Below are positions 18,114 through 27,067 of a DNA stretch of 64,000 nucleotides, piece by piece. Made by a program: the position numbers and the translations under genes. The stretch is taken from positions 1 to 64,000 of the forward strand of contig NZ_JAUYRI010000015.1 of the NCBI RefSeq assembly GCF_030696885.1, written 5' to 3'. The first letter of the stretch is position 1. Every line of letters begins with the position of its first letter. The DNA comes from Thiobacillus sp. Lineage in GTDB: Bacteria; Pseudomonadota; Gammaproteobacteria; Burkholderiales; Thiobacillaceae. The notes under the pieces are model-generated. The model was not told where the DNA came from. It saw nothing but the letters and a program-made list of their open reading frames with translations, and made no database searches.

Positions 18114-19945
18114 GACATCCCCGACTCGGGCTGGTACTCCGGCACCCAGGCTTTCAGTTGGCGCTTGACCGTTGCTTCGTCATGCAGACCATTTCCGTCG
18201 AGCCAGGCCATGCATACGGCAAGCCAGGCGGCGTCGGCTGCGCGCGCCTGGGCCACCCGAAGCTTGGGATGAGGTGTCGGCAGCGTGGATTCGTCGTCGG
18301 CCAGCAGTTCTTCGTAAAGTTTTTCGCCGGGGCGCAGGCCGGTGTAGTCGATGCGGATCTGACTCTCATCTGCCCCCGACAGGCGAATCATCAGCTTGGC
18401 CAGCTCGGCGATCTTCACCGGCTCGCCCATGTCGAGCACGAAAATCTCGCCGCCCTCGCCCATCAGGCCGGCCTGCAGCACCAGCTGCGCTGCTTCGGGG
18501 ATCGACATGAAATAGCGCGTGATGTCGGGGTGCGTCACTGTCACCGGGCCGCCCGCCTCGATCTGCTTCTGGAACTTGGGAATCACGCTGCCGGATGAGC
18601 CGAGCACATTACCAAAGCGCACCGACACGAAGCGGGTGCCGCTCGCTTGCTGCATCGCCTGGCACGTCATTTCGGCGAGCCGCTTGGTGGCGCCCATCAC
18701 GTTGGTCGGGTTGACCGCCTTGTCGGTGGAAATCATCACGAACTTGCCGACACCATGCGCCTGCGCCGCTGCGGCAACCACCTGCGTACCCAGCACGTTG
18801 TTGCGCACCGCCTCCCACGCATTGGCGTTTTCCATCAGCGGCACGTGCTTGTAGGCGGCGGCATGGAACACCACGCTCGGGCGCTGCGCGGCCATGACCT
18901 GATTCACCCAGGCGGCGTTTTTGGCGTCGCCGATCACCGGCACGATCTGCATCCCGGGATAACGCTGCGGCAGCTCCTGCTCCATCGCATAGAGCGCCAG
19001 TTCCGATTGTTCGAACAGCACCAGCTTCGCCGGCGCATAGCGCGCAATCTGGCGGCACAGTTCCGAGCCGATCGATCCGCCCGCTCCGGTCACCATCACC
19101 ACCTGACCGGTCAGCAGCTGGTGCAGACCGCTGTCATCGAGCTGGACCGGGTCGCGCCCGAGCAAATCGTCGAGCTCGACACGACGCAGGCTGGCTACCG
19201 ACACCCGCCCCGCCACCAGGTCTTCCAGCGACGGGATCGTCATCACATTCAGCCCCGCATCGGCACAGGCCTGGGTGATCCGTCTGCGCACCTCGTGCGC
19301 GGCCGACGGCAGCGCCAGCACGATATCGTCGACTTCCATCTTCTTCGCCACAGCCGCGACGTCGTCCAGCACACCCAGTACCGGAATCCCCTGCACCAGC
19401 CGCCCCTGCTTGTCGCGACTGTCATCAAGCAGCCCGACCACGTGGAAACCAGCCGGATTACGAGCCAGCTCGCGCAGCAGAAAGTCGGCAGCCGATCCGG
19501 CGCCCGCCACCAGCACCGGCTTGCTGTCCGGATGCAGCACGCTGGCCAGACGATGTTCCTTCCACGCACGGTAGGCCAGCCGGCTACCACCCATCAGGAC
19601 AACCAGCAGCAAGGGATCGAGGATCAGCACCGAACGCGGCACCACCGCACTGACGCGGAACAGCACAAGCACCAGCGGAATCAGCAGCGCTGCCAGTCCG
19701 ACGGCAAGAACGATGCGCTTGAGATCGGGCAGGCTGGCGAAGCGCCAGAGGCCGCGGTACAGGCCGAAGCGCCAGAACACCACAGCCTGCAGCGGCACCA
19801 CCCAGGCCAGCGTGGACAACGCCGCCGCCTGGTACTCGGGCGGCATCGACAGATTGAAGCGCAGCCAGTAGGCCGCCAGCCAGGCGAGGGTCGCCACCAG
19901 AATGTCATGCAGGATGATGGCGAGGGTGCGTGGACTAAAGTTCAT
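18110..19945 (-). CDS. wbpM: WbpM/CapD-type membrane UDP-GlcNAc 4,6-dehydratase
   Basis: A 611-residue, two-part protein. The first roughly 125 residues form about four membrane helices. A first Rossmann unit follows (VLVAGAGSAADFLLREL), then the catalytic SDR domain (VMVTGAGGSIGSELCRQI). The SMK-type active site characteristic of WbpM/FlaA1 is in ISTDKAVNPTNVMGATKR, with Met in place of the usual Tyr. These enzymes convert UDP-GlcNAc to UDP-4-keto-6-deoxy-GlcNAc, the precursor of QuiNAc, FucNAc and bacillosamine. The gene lies directly downstream of the reductase and WecA-like genes, the same order as wbpV-wbpL-wbpM of Pseudomonas aeruginosa. It overlaps wbpL by 11 bases and GT10 by 4. Confidence 0.93.
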   Translation of the reverse strand: MNFSPRTLAIILHDILVATLAWLAAYWLRFNLSMPPEYQAAALSTLAWVVPLQAVVFWRFGLYRGLWRFASLPDLKRIVLAVGLAALLIPLVLVLFRVSAVVPRSVLILDPLLLVVLMGGSRLAYRAWKEHRLASVLHPDSKPVLVAGAGSAADFLLRELARNPAGFHVVGLLDDSRDKQGRLVQGIPVLGVLDDVAAVAKKMEVDDIVLALPSAAHEVRRRITQACADAGLNVMTIPSLEDLVAGRVSVASLRRVELDDLLGRDPVQLDDSGLHQLLTGQVVMVTGAGGSIGSELCRQIARYAPAKLVLFEQSELALYAMEQELPQRYPGMQIVPVIGDAKNAAWVNQVMAAQRPSVVFHAAAYKHVPLMENANAWEAVRNNVLGTQVVAAAAQAHGVGKFVMISTDKAVNPTNVMGATKRLAEMTCQAMQQASGTRFVSVRFGNVLGSSGSVIPKFQKQIEAGGPVTVTHPDITRYFMSIPEAAQLVLQAGLMGEGGEIFVLDMGEPVKIAELAKLMIRLSGADESQIRIDYTGLRPGEKLYEELLADDESTLPTPHPKLRVAQARAADAAWLAVCMAWLDGNGLHDEATVKRQLKAWVPEYQPESGMS

Positions 19946-20891
19946 TGCGGGATCGATACCAACGAAAATCGATGGCGGTAAAAATCACTATATAAGGTGC
20001 GGCCGACAGTATAAGCAGCCAAACAAGCTGTTGTGGAAAAACCAGGTGCGCGAAGGCCAGCGCAGCCATCACCAGCATCAGCGCATAGGCGGCCAGCGCC
20101 AGCTGGCGATGCGACGCCCCCAGCAAGACCACGCGCTGATAGTAATGGGACCGATGCGCCCGCCAGATTTTCTCGCCACGCAGCGCGCGTCGTCCCAGCG
20201 TCACGCTGGCATCCACGATAAAGGGCGAAAACACCAGCAACGGAAACAGCCACGGCCACACCCCCTGCATGGCGCCCAGAATGCCGAGCGTAGCCGCCAG
20301 AAATCCCAGCGGGATCGACCCCGCATCGCCCATGAACACCCGCGCAGGTGGAAAATTGAAGCGCAGGAAGGCCAGCGCCGCCGCGGCAATCGCTGCACAG
20401 AATGCAGCCAAGTCCGGCGCATCGCCCAGCCATGCCGCCAGTGCCAGCGCGCCAAATCCGATGGTGGCCATGCCGCCCGCCAGTCCGTCTGAGCCATCCA
20501 TGAAATTAAAAAGGTTGGTCACCCAGACCACGGCCAGCGTCGCTCCGACCAGCGCCCAGCCGCTCAATCCGATCGCCAGCAGGCACGCTGCCGCCGCAAC
20601 AAAATGCGCCAGGAAGCGCAGCGCCACCGGCAAGCCGCGCAGATCGTCCAGCAACGACAATGCGGCCAGCGCAAACGCGGCCAGCATCACGGGGAATAGC
20701 GCTGCGTCCGCCAGCCACAGACTGGCCGCCCCGACCCCGGCCAGGATGCCTAGACCACCGATGCGCGGCGTCGGCGTCGCATGCAGCGAACGCTCGTTGG
20801 GATGGTCCATCGGCAGGCTGCCGCGCCGCAACAGCCAGGCGAGCGTCAGCCAGCAAGTGATGAACGCGGACATGACAGCGAGCCCGTTCAT
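19935..20891 (-). CDS. wbpL: WbpL/WecA-type undecaprenyl-phosphate sugar-1-phosphate transferase
   Basis: A 318-residue polyprenyl-phosphate N-acetylhexosamine-1-phosphate transferase with about ten membrane helices. Key motifs are HPNERSLHATPTPRIGGLG near the N-terminus, the Mg-binding LLDDLRGLP, the catalytic NLFNFMDGSDGLAGG, FMGDAGSIPLGF, and a C-terminal cytosolic loop IWRAHRSHYYQR. I chose the ATG at 20891 because it overlaps the upstream stop as ATGA; the frame stays open another 58 codons inside the neighbouring gene. It would start the polysaccharide repeat unit on undecaprenyl phosphate, probably with the QuiNAc/FucNAc-type sugar made by its two neighbours. Confidence 0.93.
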   Translation of the reverse strand: MNGLAVMSAFITCWLTLAWLLRRGSLPMDHPNERSLHATPTPRIGGLGILAGVGAASLWLADAALFPVMLAAFALAALSLLDDLRGLPVALRFLAHFVAAAACLLAIGLSGWALVGATLAVVWVTNLFNFMDGSDGLAGGMATIGFGALALAAWLGDAPDLAAFCAAIAAAALAFLRFNFPPARVFMGDAGSIPLGFLAATLGILGAMQGVWPWLFPLLVFSPFIVDASVTLGRRALRGEKIWRAHRSHYYQRVVLLGASHRQLALAAYALMLVMAALAFAHLVFPQQLVWLLILSAAPYIVIFTAIDFRWYRSRNEL

Positions 20892-21814
20892 TTTGCTGCA
20901 GCCACCGTCGCCGCCAGTCCCGCTTCCATTGAATAGGGCGGCGTCCAGCTCAAACGCGAGCGAATCAACGAACTGTCGACCCACAGCGAACCTGTCAGCC
21001 GCGACACGGCCGTGCGCTTGCCCAGAAGCGTCCCCATGAATTCCAGCACGCTGACCGGCACCCACAGCAAACGTGCGGGACGCTCCATGGCATGCGCTAC
21101 CGCACGGACCAGGTCAGGCGTCGAGACGGCCTCGCCGTCGTCCAGCAGGAAGGTCTGCCCCGCGGCAGCCGGATGCTCGACACACAGCCGGATCGCATCC
21201 ACAAAGTTGCCCAGATACAGCAGGCTGCGGCGATTGCGGATCGCCCCCAGCGGCAGCGGCCAGCCGCGTTCCACGGTGCGCAACAGGCGCAAAAAGTTCG
21301 CTTTCACCCCGGGACCATATACCAGCGGTGGCCGCAGGATGACGACCTCCAGCCCAGTCTCCGCGGCTATCTGCTGCAAGCCCTGCTCGGCTTCCCACTT
21401 GGAAATCGCATAGGCATCCTCTGGCGCAGCCGTATCGGTTTCACGATACGGCGTAGCACGCCCTTCTCCATTGACCTTGATGGTGCTGATAAAAACGAAG
21501 CGCTTCACCTCTGCACGAGCTGCCTGGCGGGCGAGATTGAGCGTGGCTTCGGTGTTGATGGCACGGTACCGTTCAAGCGGATCCTGTTCCGTATCGTTCA
21601 TGACGTGGACGCGTGCGGCGAGGTGGACGACGGCATCGCAACCGGTGAGCGCGACCGCCCAGTCGTTCGTGCCGCGTATGTCACCCACAACAACTTCTCC
21701 CGCAAGGCCAGAACCACGACGCACGGCTGGAATCGCGACGTGACCATGCGTACGCAGATGTATGCACAACGCGCGACCGACAAAACCATTGGCGCCCGAA
21801 ACCACAATCCTCAT
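20888..21814 (-). CDS. wbpV: WbpV-type NAD-dependent sugar 4-reductase/epimerase
   Basis: A 308-residue extended SDR protein. It begins MRIVVSGANGFVGRALC and has the catalytic Tyr-X3-Lys in EDAYAISKWEAEQ, the Ser/Thr site in FISTIKVNGE, and VILRPPLVYGPGVKANFLRLL. Proteins with this profile beside wbpL and wbpM reduce the 4-keto group of UDP-4-keto-6-deoxy-GlcNAc to give UDP-QuiNAc or UDP-FucNAc. The start at 21814 overlaps the upstream glycosyltransferase stop as ATGA; the frame is open far upstream but only within that gene. Stereochemistry of the product cannot be read from sequence. Confidence 0.88.
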   Translation of the reverse strand: MRIVVSGANGFVGRALCIHLRTHGHVAIPAVRRGSGLAGEVVVGDIRGTNDWAVALTGCDAVVHLAARVHVMNDTEQDPLERYRAINTEATLNLARQAARAEVKRFVFISTIKVNGEGRATPYRETDTAAPEDAYAISKWEAEQGLQQIAAETGLEVVILRPPLVYGPGVKANFLRLLRTVERGWPLPLGAIRNRRSLLYLGNFVDAIRLCVEHPAAAGQTFLLDDGEAVSTPDLVRAVAHAMERPARLLWVPVSVLEFMGTLLGKRTAVSRLTGSLWVDSSLIRSRLSWTPPYSMEAGLAATVAAAK

Positions 21815-22560
21815 CGATGCAAGAACTCGAGCAACTTGGCCGGGTATTTTGAAAGGATTTTCGGCAGGCTGGTCTGGATGCCGTTCTCCCGGCAGGCCCG
21901 CAACACCTCCCGATTGAGCAGGATGGTATTGCGCCATCCTCCCGTGCTGACTCCGCCGGTTCGCATCCGCACCAGCACTTCCGGAAGGTGGCGGTAGCGC
22001 AGCGTCCCGCCATGGAACATGCGCGCCACCAGTTCGAAATCGCCGGCGATCCGATAGTCGGTCCGAAAACTGCCGAAACGTTGATACACCTGCTGCCTTA
22101 GAAAAAGCGCCGGATGTGCTGGCATCCATCCCCATGCAATGCGCTCGGGGCAGAATCTTTCCGACCGGTAGCGACGCACGGAGCGGTCTGGTCGAGTTGG
22201 GCTGACAAACTCGGCATCGCCAAACAGGGCGTCGAGTTTCTCCGCGTCCATGATCGCGGACACCCGCTCCAGCACCCCCGTATCGGCATACACGTCATCG
22301 GCATTGAGAAAACCGATGGTCTCTCCTGTCGCCAGCAGAAGGCCTTTGTTCATCGCATCGTAAATCCCCTGGTCCGGTTCTGAAACCAGTCGGGCCACAC
22401 GCTTGCCATGACGCTTGATGACATCCAGCGTGCCATCCGTTGAGGCGCCATCCACCACGATATGCTCAATGCCTGGGTGGGTCTGAGTTGCGACTGACTC
22501 CAGCGTGTCAGCGATAGTGTTAACAGCATTGAAGCAAACGGTGATGACCGAGACCTTCAT
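21811..22560 (-). CDS. GT2-family glycosyltransferase
   Basis: A 249-residue GT-A glycosyltransferase. It has MKVSVITVCFNAVNTIADTL at the N-terminus, HIVVDGASTDGTLDVI as the first Asp-rich nucleotide site, PDQGIYDAMNKGL, and a DXD-like metal site in FLNADDVYAD. A later WGWMPAHPALFLRQQVY and DYRIAGDFELVARMF are typical of short lipid-linked oligosaccharide glycosyltransferases of the WcaA-like group. It overlaps its neighbours by 4 bases on both sides. It shares its layout with the next upstream GT2 gene and may derive from duplication. Linkage specificity is unknown. Confidence 0.9.
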   Translation of the reverse strand: MKVSVITVCFNAVNTIADTLESVATQTHPGIEHIVVDGASTDGTLDVIKRHGKRVARLVSEPDQGIYDAMNKGLLLATGETIGFLNADDVYADTGVLERVSAIMDAEKLDALFGDAEFVSPTRPDRSVRRYRSERFCPERIAWGWMPAHPALFLRQQVYQRFGSFRTDYRIAGDFELVARMFHGGTLRYRHLPEVLVRMRTGGVSTGGWRNTILLNREVLRACRENGIQTSLPKILSKYPAKLLEFLHR

Positions 22561-23363
22561 TTGCTCAGCCCGGAAGCGCGGCGCCTAAGGCCCCGAATTA
22601 CATATCCGAAATGGCCGTTAGCAAGTGTCAGAAACAATCGCCGCGCACGGTAAGCGTTCTTTTTCCATCCTGGCATTACTCTGCCATTAATAATGCGGCG
22701 GTATTCGGCATCGAACAGAGGCTGGCTTCGGCTGGTCTTGGTTGCATCGTGATAACGCAAGGCGCCCAAACAATAAGGCAGATGTACAGCCTGATTCGTT
22801 TCTCTCAGTACACGCAAGAACCATTCGTAATCAAAGCCATAATGCAGCGACTCATCGAGAAAACCGATTCGCGAGTGCAGACCACGTCGCCAAAAGGCAG
22901 CCTGATTGGTTAATACCATGCCTTCAGCGAGCAACGCCTCATAGGTTGGCCGTACATATTTCATCTCCCGAATCACCCTGTCCGATTCATCGATCAGATT
23001 GATGTCACCGGTTATCAAATCCACCTTTTGATAGCGCTTGGCTGCCACCGCAACACGCTTGAACGCGTCTGGGTAGAAAATATCATCTGAATTTTGCCAA
23101 GCCACCCAGTCACCCGTAGCCCGCTTTAACCCTTTGTTGATGGCATGGGACTGCCCCTGATCTTCTTCACTAACCCAGAACGCAAGGTGGCTTTCGTACT
23201 TGCGGATGATGTCCACACTGCCGTCGGTAGACCCGCCGTCGATGACGATGTATTCAAGATCAGGATAATCCTGCTCCAACACCGACAAAATCGTACGTTC
23301 CAGGAATTCAGCCTGATTGAAGCTTGGTGTAATGATTGAAATGCGTGGCCAGTCCAAGTTCAT
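22557..23363 (-). CDS. GT2-family glycosyltransferase
   Basis: A 268-residue GT-A enzyme with ISIITPSFNQAEFLERTILSVL, YIVIDGGSTDGSVDII, EEDQGQSHAINKGLKRATGDWVAWQNSDD (the last part being the DXD-like site) and FDYEWFLRVL. The C-terminus is basic and may associate with the inner membrane. Starts and stops overlap the neighbouring genes by 4 bases (ATGA), indicating one co-translated operon. It is probably one of the repeat-unit transferases of the polysaccharide locus; donor and acceptor are unassigned. Confidence 0.9.
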   Translation of the reverse strand: MNLDWPRISIITPSFNQAEFLERTILSVLEQDYPDLEYIVIDGGSTDGSVDIIRKYESHLAFWVSEEDQGQSHAINKGLKRATGDWVAWQNSDDIFYPDAFKRVAVAAKRYQKVDLITGDINLIDESDRVIREMKYVRPTYEALLAEGMVLTNQAAFWRRGLHSRIGFLDESLHYGFDYEWFLRVLRETNQAVHLPYCLGALRYHDATKTSRSQPLFDAEYRRIINGRVMPGWKKNAYRARRLFLTLANGHFGYVIRGLRRRASGLSK

Positions 23364-24112
23364 TGCCTAAAGAACAGTCCGTTCCACTGCATGGTTCGCC
23401 CATTTATCGGATCGACGAATGCGGGCTCGAGCGACCACAACACGAAGCCCGCGCTCTCCAGGCGCTCGACGCATTCCCGCCAAAGACGCTGCCCTTGATA
23501 CAGAGGAAGAAGGGACAATTCCATCAGGATTCCACTCACCTTAGGCAAGGATGTCATTGCCCCGTCGAGAACCTGCCATTCGTAGCCCTGAGTATCAATC
23601 TTCAATAACGGGGCGCGTGAACCGGCGAAATAGTCCTGCGACATGGAGTCGACGGTGATCAGAGGAACCCGTTCACGTCCAATGTAAGCTGACTGCGGTG
23701 CCGCCGCACTGTGTGCCGCCAGCATGGGAAGGACTGAGCTGCTAACTGAGTTCCCTGAAATATTTATATCGATTTCCCCCATGTGATCACCCAGTGCACA
23801 GCGTGGATGCACCAACCAGGCGCGATCGTGCTTGCTCAACGTCGACAGTTTGTCAAAAGCCTGCGCCAAGGGCTCGAAGGAGACAATCCGGCCCTGATAC
23901 CCGCCTTCACGCAACTCCATGGCAAACTGGCCTTCATTGGCACCGATGTCAAATATCAGATCAATTTCAAAGGCGTGTATCGCCGCCATGAGGCGTGCCA
24001 ATGGTGACGCTGTGGGATGGTAGCGATGCGCCTCGATCCCCAACGTATGCAGCAATTTCTTAATTTTATGTTTGGGAAGATTCAGCATCACGCACTCAAA
24101 GTTAAACGACAC
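23360..24112 (-). CDS. FkbM-family SAM-dependent methyltransferase
   Basis: A 250-residue FkbM-type methyltransferase. The SAM motif I is LIFDIGANEGQFAMEL, followed by GRIVSFEPLAQAFDKL, VDSMSQDYF, and APLLKIDTQGYEWQVLDGA, the family's KIDTQGYE signature. FkbM enzymes O-methylate sugars or polyketides. In a polysaccharide locus this would methylate a glycan hydroxyl, perhaps capping chains or masking an epitope. It overlaps the downstream GT2 gene by 4 bases. It is one of two FkbM genes in the locus (the other at 36281-37072). Confidence 0.9.
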   Translation of the reverse strand: MSFNFECVMLNLPKHKIKKLLHTLGIEAHRYHPTASPLARLMAAIHAFEIDLIFDIGANEGQFAMELREGGYQGRIVSFEPLAQAFDKLSTLSKHDRAWLVHPRCALGDHMGEIDINISGNSVSSSVLPMLAAHSAAAPQSAYIGRERVPLITVDSMSQDYFAGSRAPLLKIDTQGYEWQVLDGAMTSLPKVSGILMELSLLPLYQGQRLWRECVERLESAGFVLWSLEPAFVDPINGRTMQWNGLFFRQ

Positions 24113-24125
24113 ATATTTCAGCCTG

Positions 24126-25094
24126 CTATTTCACCTCGGCCAATTGCAACTCATAACGGACCATCTCGCGGATCACATCGCGCATCTTCTTCTGGGCTGA
24201 CCACCCCAGAATGCGCCGTGCCTTCTCCGCGTTGCCACAGTTGTATCGAATCTCGGATGGGCGAAAAAGGCCCGGGTCTTGAACCACATGCTGACGCCAG
24301 TCCAGGCCCAATTGGGAAAAAACTGATGCAACGAACTCTTCGAGGGAATTGGACTCCCCCGTTGCGATCACGAAATCCTCTGGATGATCGATCTGCAGCA
24401 TCCGCCACATCGCATCCACGTATTCAGGGCTCCATCCCCAGTCACGCTGAATCGCCATATCCCCAAGCGTCAGCTTTTCAGCTGCGCCCTGGGAAATGCG
24501 CACAGCTGCCCGCACGATCTTCCGCGTCACAAAACGAGTCGGCCGCAGTGGCGACTCATGGTTGAACAAAATCCCGGTGCAAGCATAAAGCCCGTAAGCA
24601 GACCTGTAGTTGTCGACCAACCAGTGAGCTGTGGACTTAGCCACTGCATAGGGACTGCGCGGATGGAAATGCGCATTTTCGTCAGCAGCTCCAGCTCCGA
24701 TATCGCCAAAGCATTCGCTGGACCCCGCGTTATAAAACCTGACCGGGGTGCCAAGAAATCTGATGGCCTCGAGGAGATTGAGTGTGCCCGTCGCGATACT
24801 CTCGAGCGTTTCCGCTGGTTGTTCAAAAGAGAGGCCAACTGAACTTTGCCCCGACAAATTGTAGATCTCGTCAGGTTCACTCTGGCTGATCGCCTGCAGC
24901 ACACTTCTGAAGTCGTTGGCTGCCATGGAAACTGTCTTGATGCGACCAAGTATTCCAAGGCGTGACAAGTTGGCGAACGAGGAGGCCTGTGCATCACGCG
25001 ATGTCCCCCAGACTTCGTAGCCCTTATCCAGAAGAAATTGCGCAAGATAGGCCCCATCTTGCCCAGAAACTCCGCATATCAAAGCACGTTTCAT
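24126..25094 (-). CDS. GDP-mannose 4,6-dehydratase family protein (short, second Gmd-like gene)
   Basis: A 322-residue SDR-family sugar-nucleotide dehydratase. It starts [30 protein letters not shown], the GDP-mannose dehydratase form of the Rossmann motif. It has EIYNLSGQSSVGLSFEQP, the active-site YAVAK (SPYAVAKSTAHW), [14 protein letters not shown] and RDWGWSPEYVDAMW. It is about 50 residues shorter than classical Gmd and only moderately like the gene at 38571. The expected product is GDP-4-keto-6-deoxy-mannose. A related reductase or dehydratase function (RMD-like) cannot be excluded. No Fcl, Rmd or Per gene is evident nearby. Confidence 0.85.
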   Translation of the reverse strand: MKRALICGVSGQDGAYLAQFLLDKGYEVWGTSRDAQASSFANLSRLGILGRIKTVSMAANDFRSVLQAISQSEPDEIYNLSGQSSVGLSFEQPAETLESIATGTLNLLEAIRFLGTPVRFYNAGSSECFGDIGAGAADENAHFHPRSPYAVAKSTAHWLVDNYRSAYGLYACTGILFNHESPLRPTRFVTRKIVRAAVRISQGAAEKLTLGDMAIQRDWGWSPEYVDAMWRMLQIDHPEDFVIATGESNSLEEFVASVFSQLGLDWRQHVVQDPGLFRPSEIRYNCGNAEKARRILGWSAQKKMRDVIREMVRYELQLAEVK

Positions 25095-25103
25095 CTTTCG
25101 CCC

Positions 25104-26225
25104 TTAAACAAGACGCCGATACACGCCCAGCGTTTCCTTGGCACAATGATCCCATGAGAAACAAGCGAGGCGAGCTCGGCCCTTCTCAATCAGCACCTTG
25201 CGATGGCTTTCCGAACTCACCACGCGTTCGATTGCCTCCCGCATCGAATCAACATCGGCTGGGTCGAAATACTCGCCTCCATCTCCCACCACCTCGGGAA
25301 TGGAACTGGTAATACCACAGATGACCGGACAGTCGTGCGACATCGCTTCCAGGGGTGGTATTCCAAAGCCCTCGTATAGCGAAGGATAAACGAACGCATT
25401 CGCGCGGGCATAGAGTTGGGACAGTAACTGATCACTTCCGCCCAATTGGATCACCTGGCCGCTATCCAGGCCCAATCGCGTAATCCTCTCCTGTTCGTCC
25501 GCACTCAATGCGCCGCCCCCGAAACAGACTAGCTTGAATCCGGCACGAAGTTGCAGGGATGACGCATAAGCCTCCAACAGGCCGAGAAAGTTCTTGTACC
25601 CTCCACGATTCCCCACATAAAGAAGGAAGGGCTCGTTAGTTACGCTTTTCTCATTCATGAGGCCATCCTCCCCGCCCTTCATCAAGTCGAATCCGAGATG
25701 GATCACGGAGGTCTTTTCCGGCGCCAACCCAAGAATTTCGATGGCATCCCGTCGTGTCGATTCTGAAATGCAGATCACATGGTCTGCCCGCTTGGCAGCC
25801 ACGGCCTTGTGCCTGGTTGTCTTGTCAGCAAGCGGAAAGTCCGACGGAAAACGCTCGTGGATCATGTCATAAATGGTGAGCACGCGGCGCGCTCGACGTG
25901 GTCCGAGCGGATAGGCCAAGTAATAGGTTTCATGGACGATATCGGGAAACTGGGTGCGAAGCACAAGATCCCCTAGAACGAGGCCCACCCCCCGAAGAAA
26001 CAGGCGAGGGTAGACCGATTCGAAGCGGTCGGCTCGAGGCCCACGAAATCCCGTCACGATACCTGGCGGCAAGTGTTGCAGATAGGCATTGATATGCAGC
26101 GGTGCTGCAATTGAGACTTCAAGCCCCGGAGTCTGCGCCAAGCGGGAAGCAATCTCGCAAAAATAACGCGATACGCCACCATAGGTCTGCGCACAGAATA
26201 TCTGCGAATCGTATCCGATCTTCAT
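25104..26225 (-). CDS. GT4-family glycosyltransferase
   Basis: A 373-residue GT-B enzyme of the mannosyltransferase-like GT4 group. The N-terminal domain opens MKIGYDSQIFCAQTYGGVSRYFCEIA and has VLTIYDMIHERFP. The nucleotide-binding domain shows FLLYVGNRGGYKNFLGLLEAY and the EX7E motif in PSLYEGFGIPPLEAM, then a segment with PVICGITSSIPEVVGDGGEYFDP. It lies 9 bases upstream of the short Gmd-like gene, which fits use of a GDP-linked sugar, but this is inference. Confidence 0.92.
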   Translation of the reverse strand: MKIGYDSQIFCAQTYGGVSRYFCEIASRLAQTPGLEVSIAAPLHINAYLQHLPPGIVTGFRGPRADRFESVYPRLFLRGVGLVLGDLVLRTQFPDIVHETYYLAYPLGPRRARRVLTIYDMIHERFPSDFPLADKTTRHKAVAAKRADHVICISESTRRDAIEILGLAPEKTSVIHLGFDLMKGGEDGLMNEKSVTNEPFLLYVGNRGGYKNFLGLLEAYASSLQLRAGFKLVCFGGGALSADEQERITRLGLDSGQVIQLGGSDQLLSQLYARANAFVYPSLYEGFGIPPLEAMSHDCPVICGITSSIPEVVGDGGEYFDPADVDSMREAIERVVSSESHRKVLIEKGRARLACFSWDHCAKETLGVYRRLV

Positions 26226-26245
26226 TGGTTCAAAATCAAGCCGGT

Positions 26246-27067
26246 TTAGCCGATTTTCTGCAGCATGAGTTCATGGTCGCTAAGCGTCTTCGATCCCAAC
26301 CTCCTGCGTATCCACCAGGGAGCAACCCGCGACACCCATCGCCCGGTTGCGATTCGCAGCATGGATTCATCAATCCGGCGATCTGAAAAAATGTGGATCC
26401 CATTAGCACTGAAAAAATGCAGGCCCAGTTTTTCCCCAAGTGTTTCCAGCGTCCGACGCTGGAAAAATCCGATATGTTGGCCGGTAGCAAACGCGTAGTA
26501 CCACCACGACTCGGGTGCAGGTGGATCACCGGTATACAGTTCAGTCGTGAAAATCAGCGTCCGGGCGCCGGAAAACGCCAGCGTTTCCTTGATGAACGCA
26601 GCCGGATCAGTTAGGTGTTCAAACACCTCGATTGCCGTGACGGCATTGCACGGACCCTGCTCTGGTTTGTATTCAAAGCCCGGAACAAGCTGGTTGCTGC
26701 AGTATTTGTCAGCCCAATAGAAATCAAACCCGAAATCACGCATCAAGCGGGTCAGCATCCCGTATCCGCCCGCGGCGTCGAGATAAAGTCCTTTTCCGCG
26801 CTCGCCCAGAACCCAGTAAAGCACGCCGGCCAACTTGCTTGCGACGGCAAGATTCCGCATCACCAACCCGGTATCGGCGGCAGCAATGGCACTTGAGTAG
26901 GCCTCATTCAGCCAGTGTGGATCATGGGCGCGCAGGTAGCCACATTGATCACAGACTTCATAGTCAGCCTGATACCTGCAGAGGACCTGTGCTGAAAAAC
27001 AGTGTTTCATCGGCCCAGAACAGACCGGACAGCCGACACCATCGCCACCATGGATTTCAGCGGTCAT
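26246..27067 (-). CDS. Class I SAM-dependent methyltransferase with N-terminal Cys-rich segment
   Basis: A 273-residue protein. The N-terminus carries two CXXC pairs (CPVCSGPMKHC and CDQCGYL), suggesting a small zinc site as in sugar methyltransferases. The degenerate SAM motif GLYLDAAGGYGMLTRLM and an acidic motif VTAIEVFEHLTDPAAFI place it in the class I fold. The start at 27067 overlaps the upstream glycosyltransferase stop (ATGA), whereas longer reading enters that gene. In this position it likely methylates a sugar of the surface glycan; the target atom is unknown. Confidence 0.82.
   Translation of the reverse strand: MTAEIHGGDGVGCPVCSGPMKHCFSAQVLCRYQADYEVCDQCGYLRAHDPHWLNEAYSSAIAAADTGLVMRNLAVASKLAGVLYWVLGERGKGLYLDAAGGYGMLTRLMRDFGFDFYWADKYCSNQLVPGFEYKPEQGPCNAVTAIEVFEHLTDPAAFIKETLAFSGARTLIFTTELYTGDPPAPESWWYYAFATGQHIGFFQRRTLETLGEKLGLHFFSANGIHIFSDRRIDESMLRIATGRWVSRVAPWWIRRRLGSKTLSDHELMLQKIG

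Noticed and set aside
20892..22135. Longer starts for the wbpL- and wbpV-type genes
   Set aside because: The extra codons lie within the neighbouring coding genes; the ATGA overlaps at 20891 and 21814 give the normal family start.
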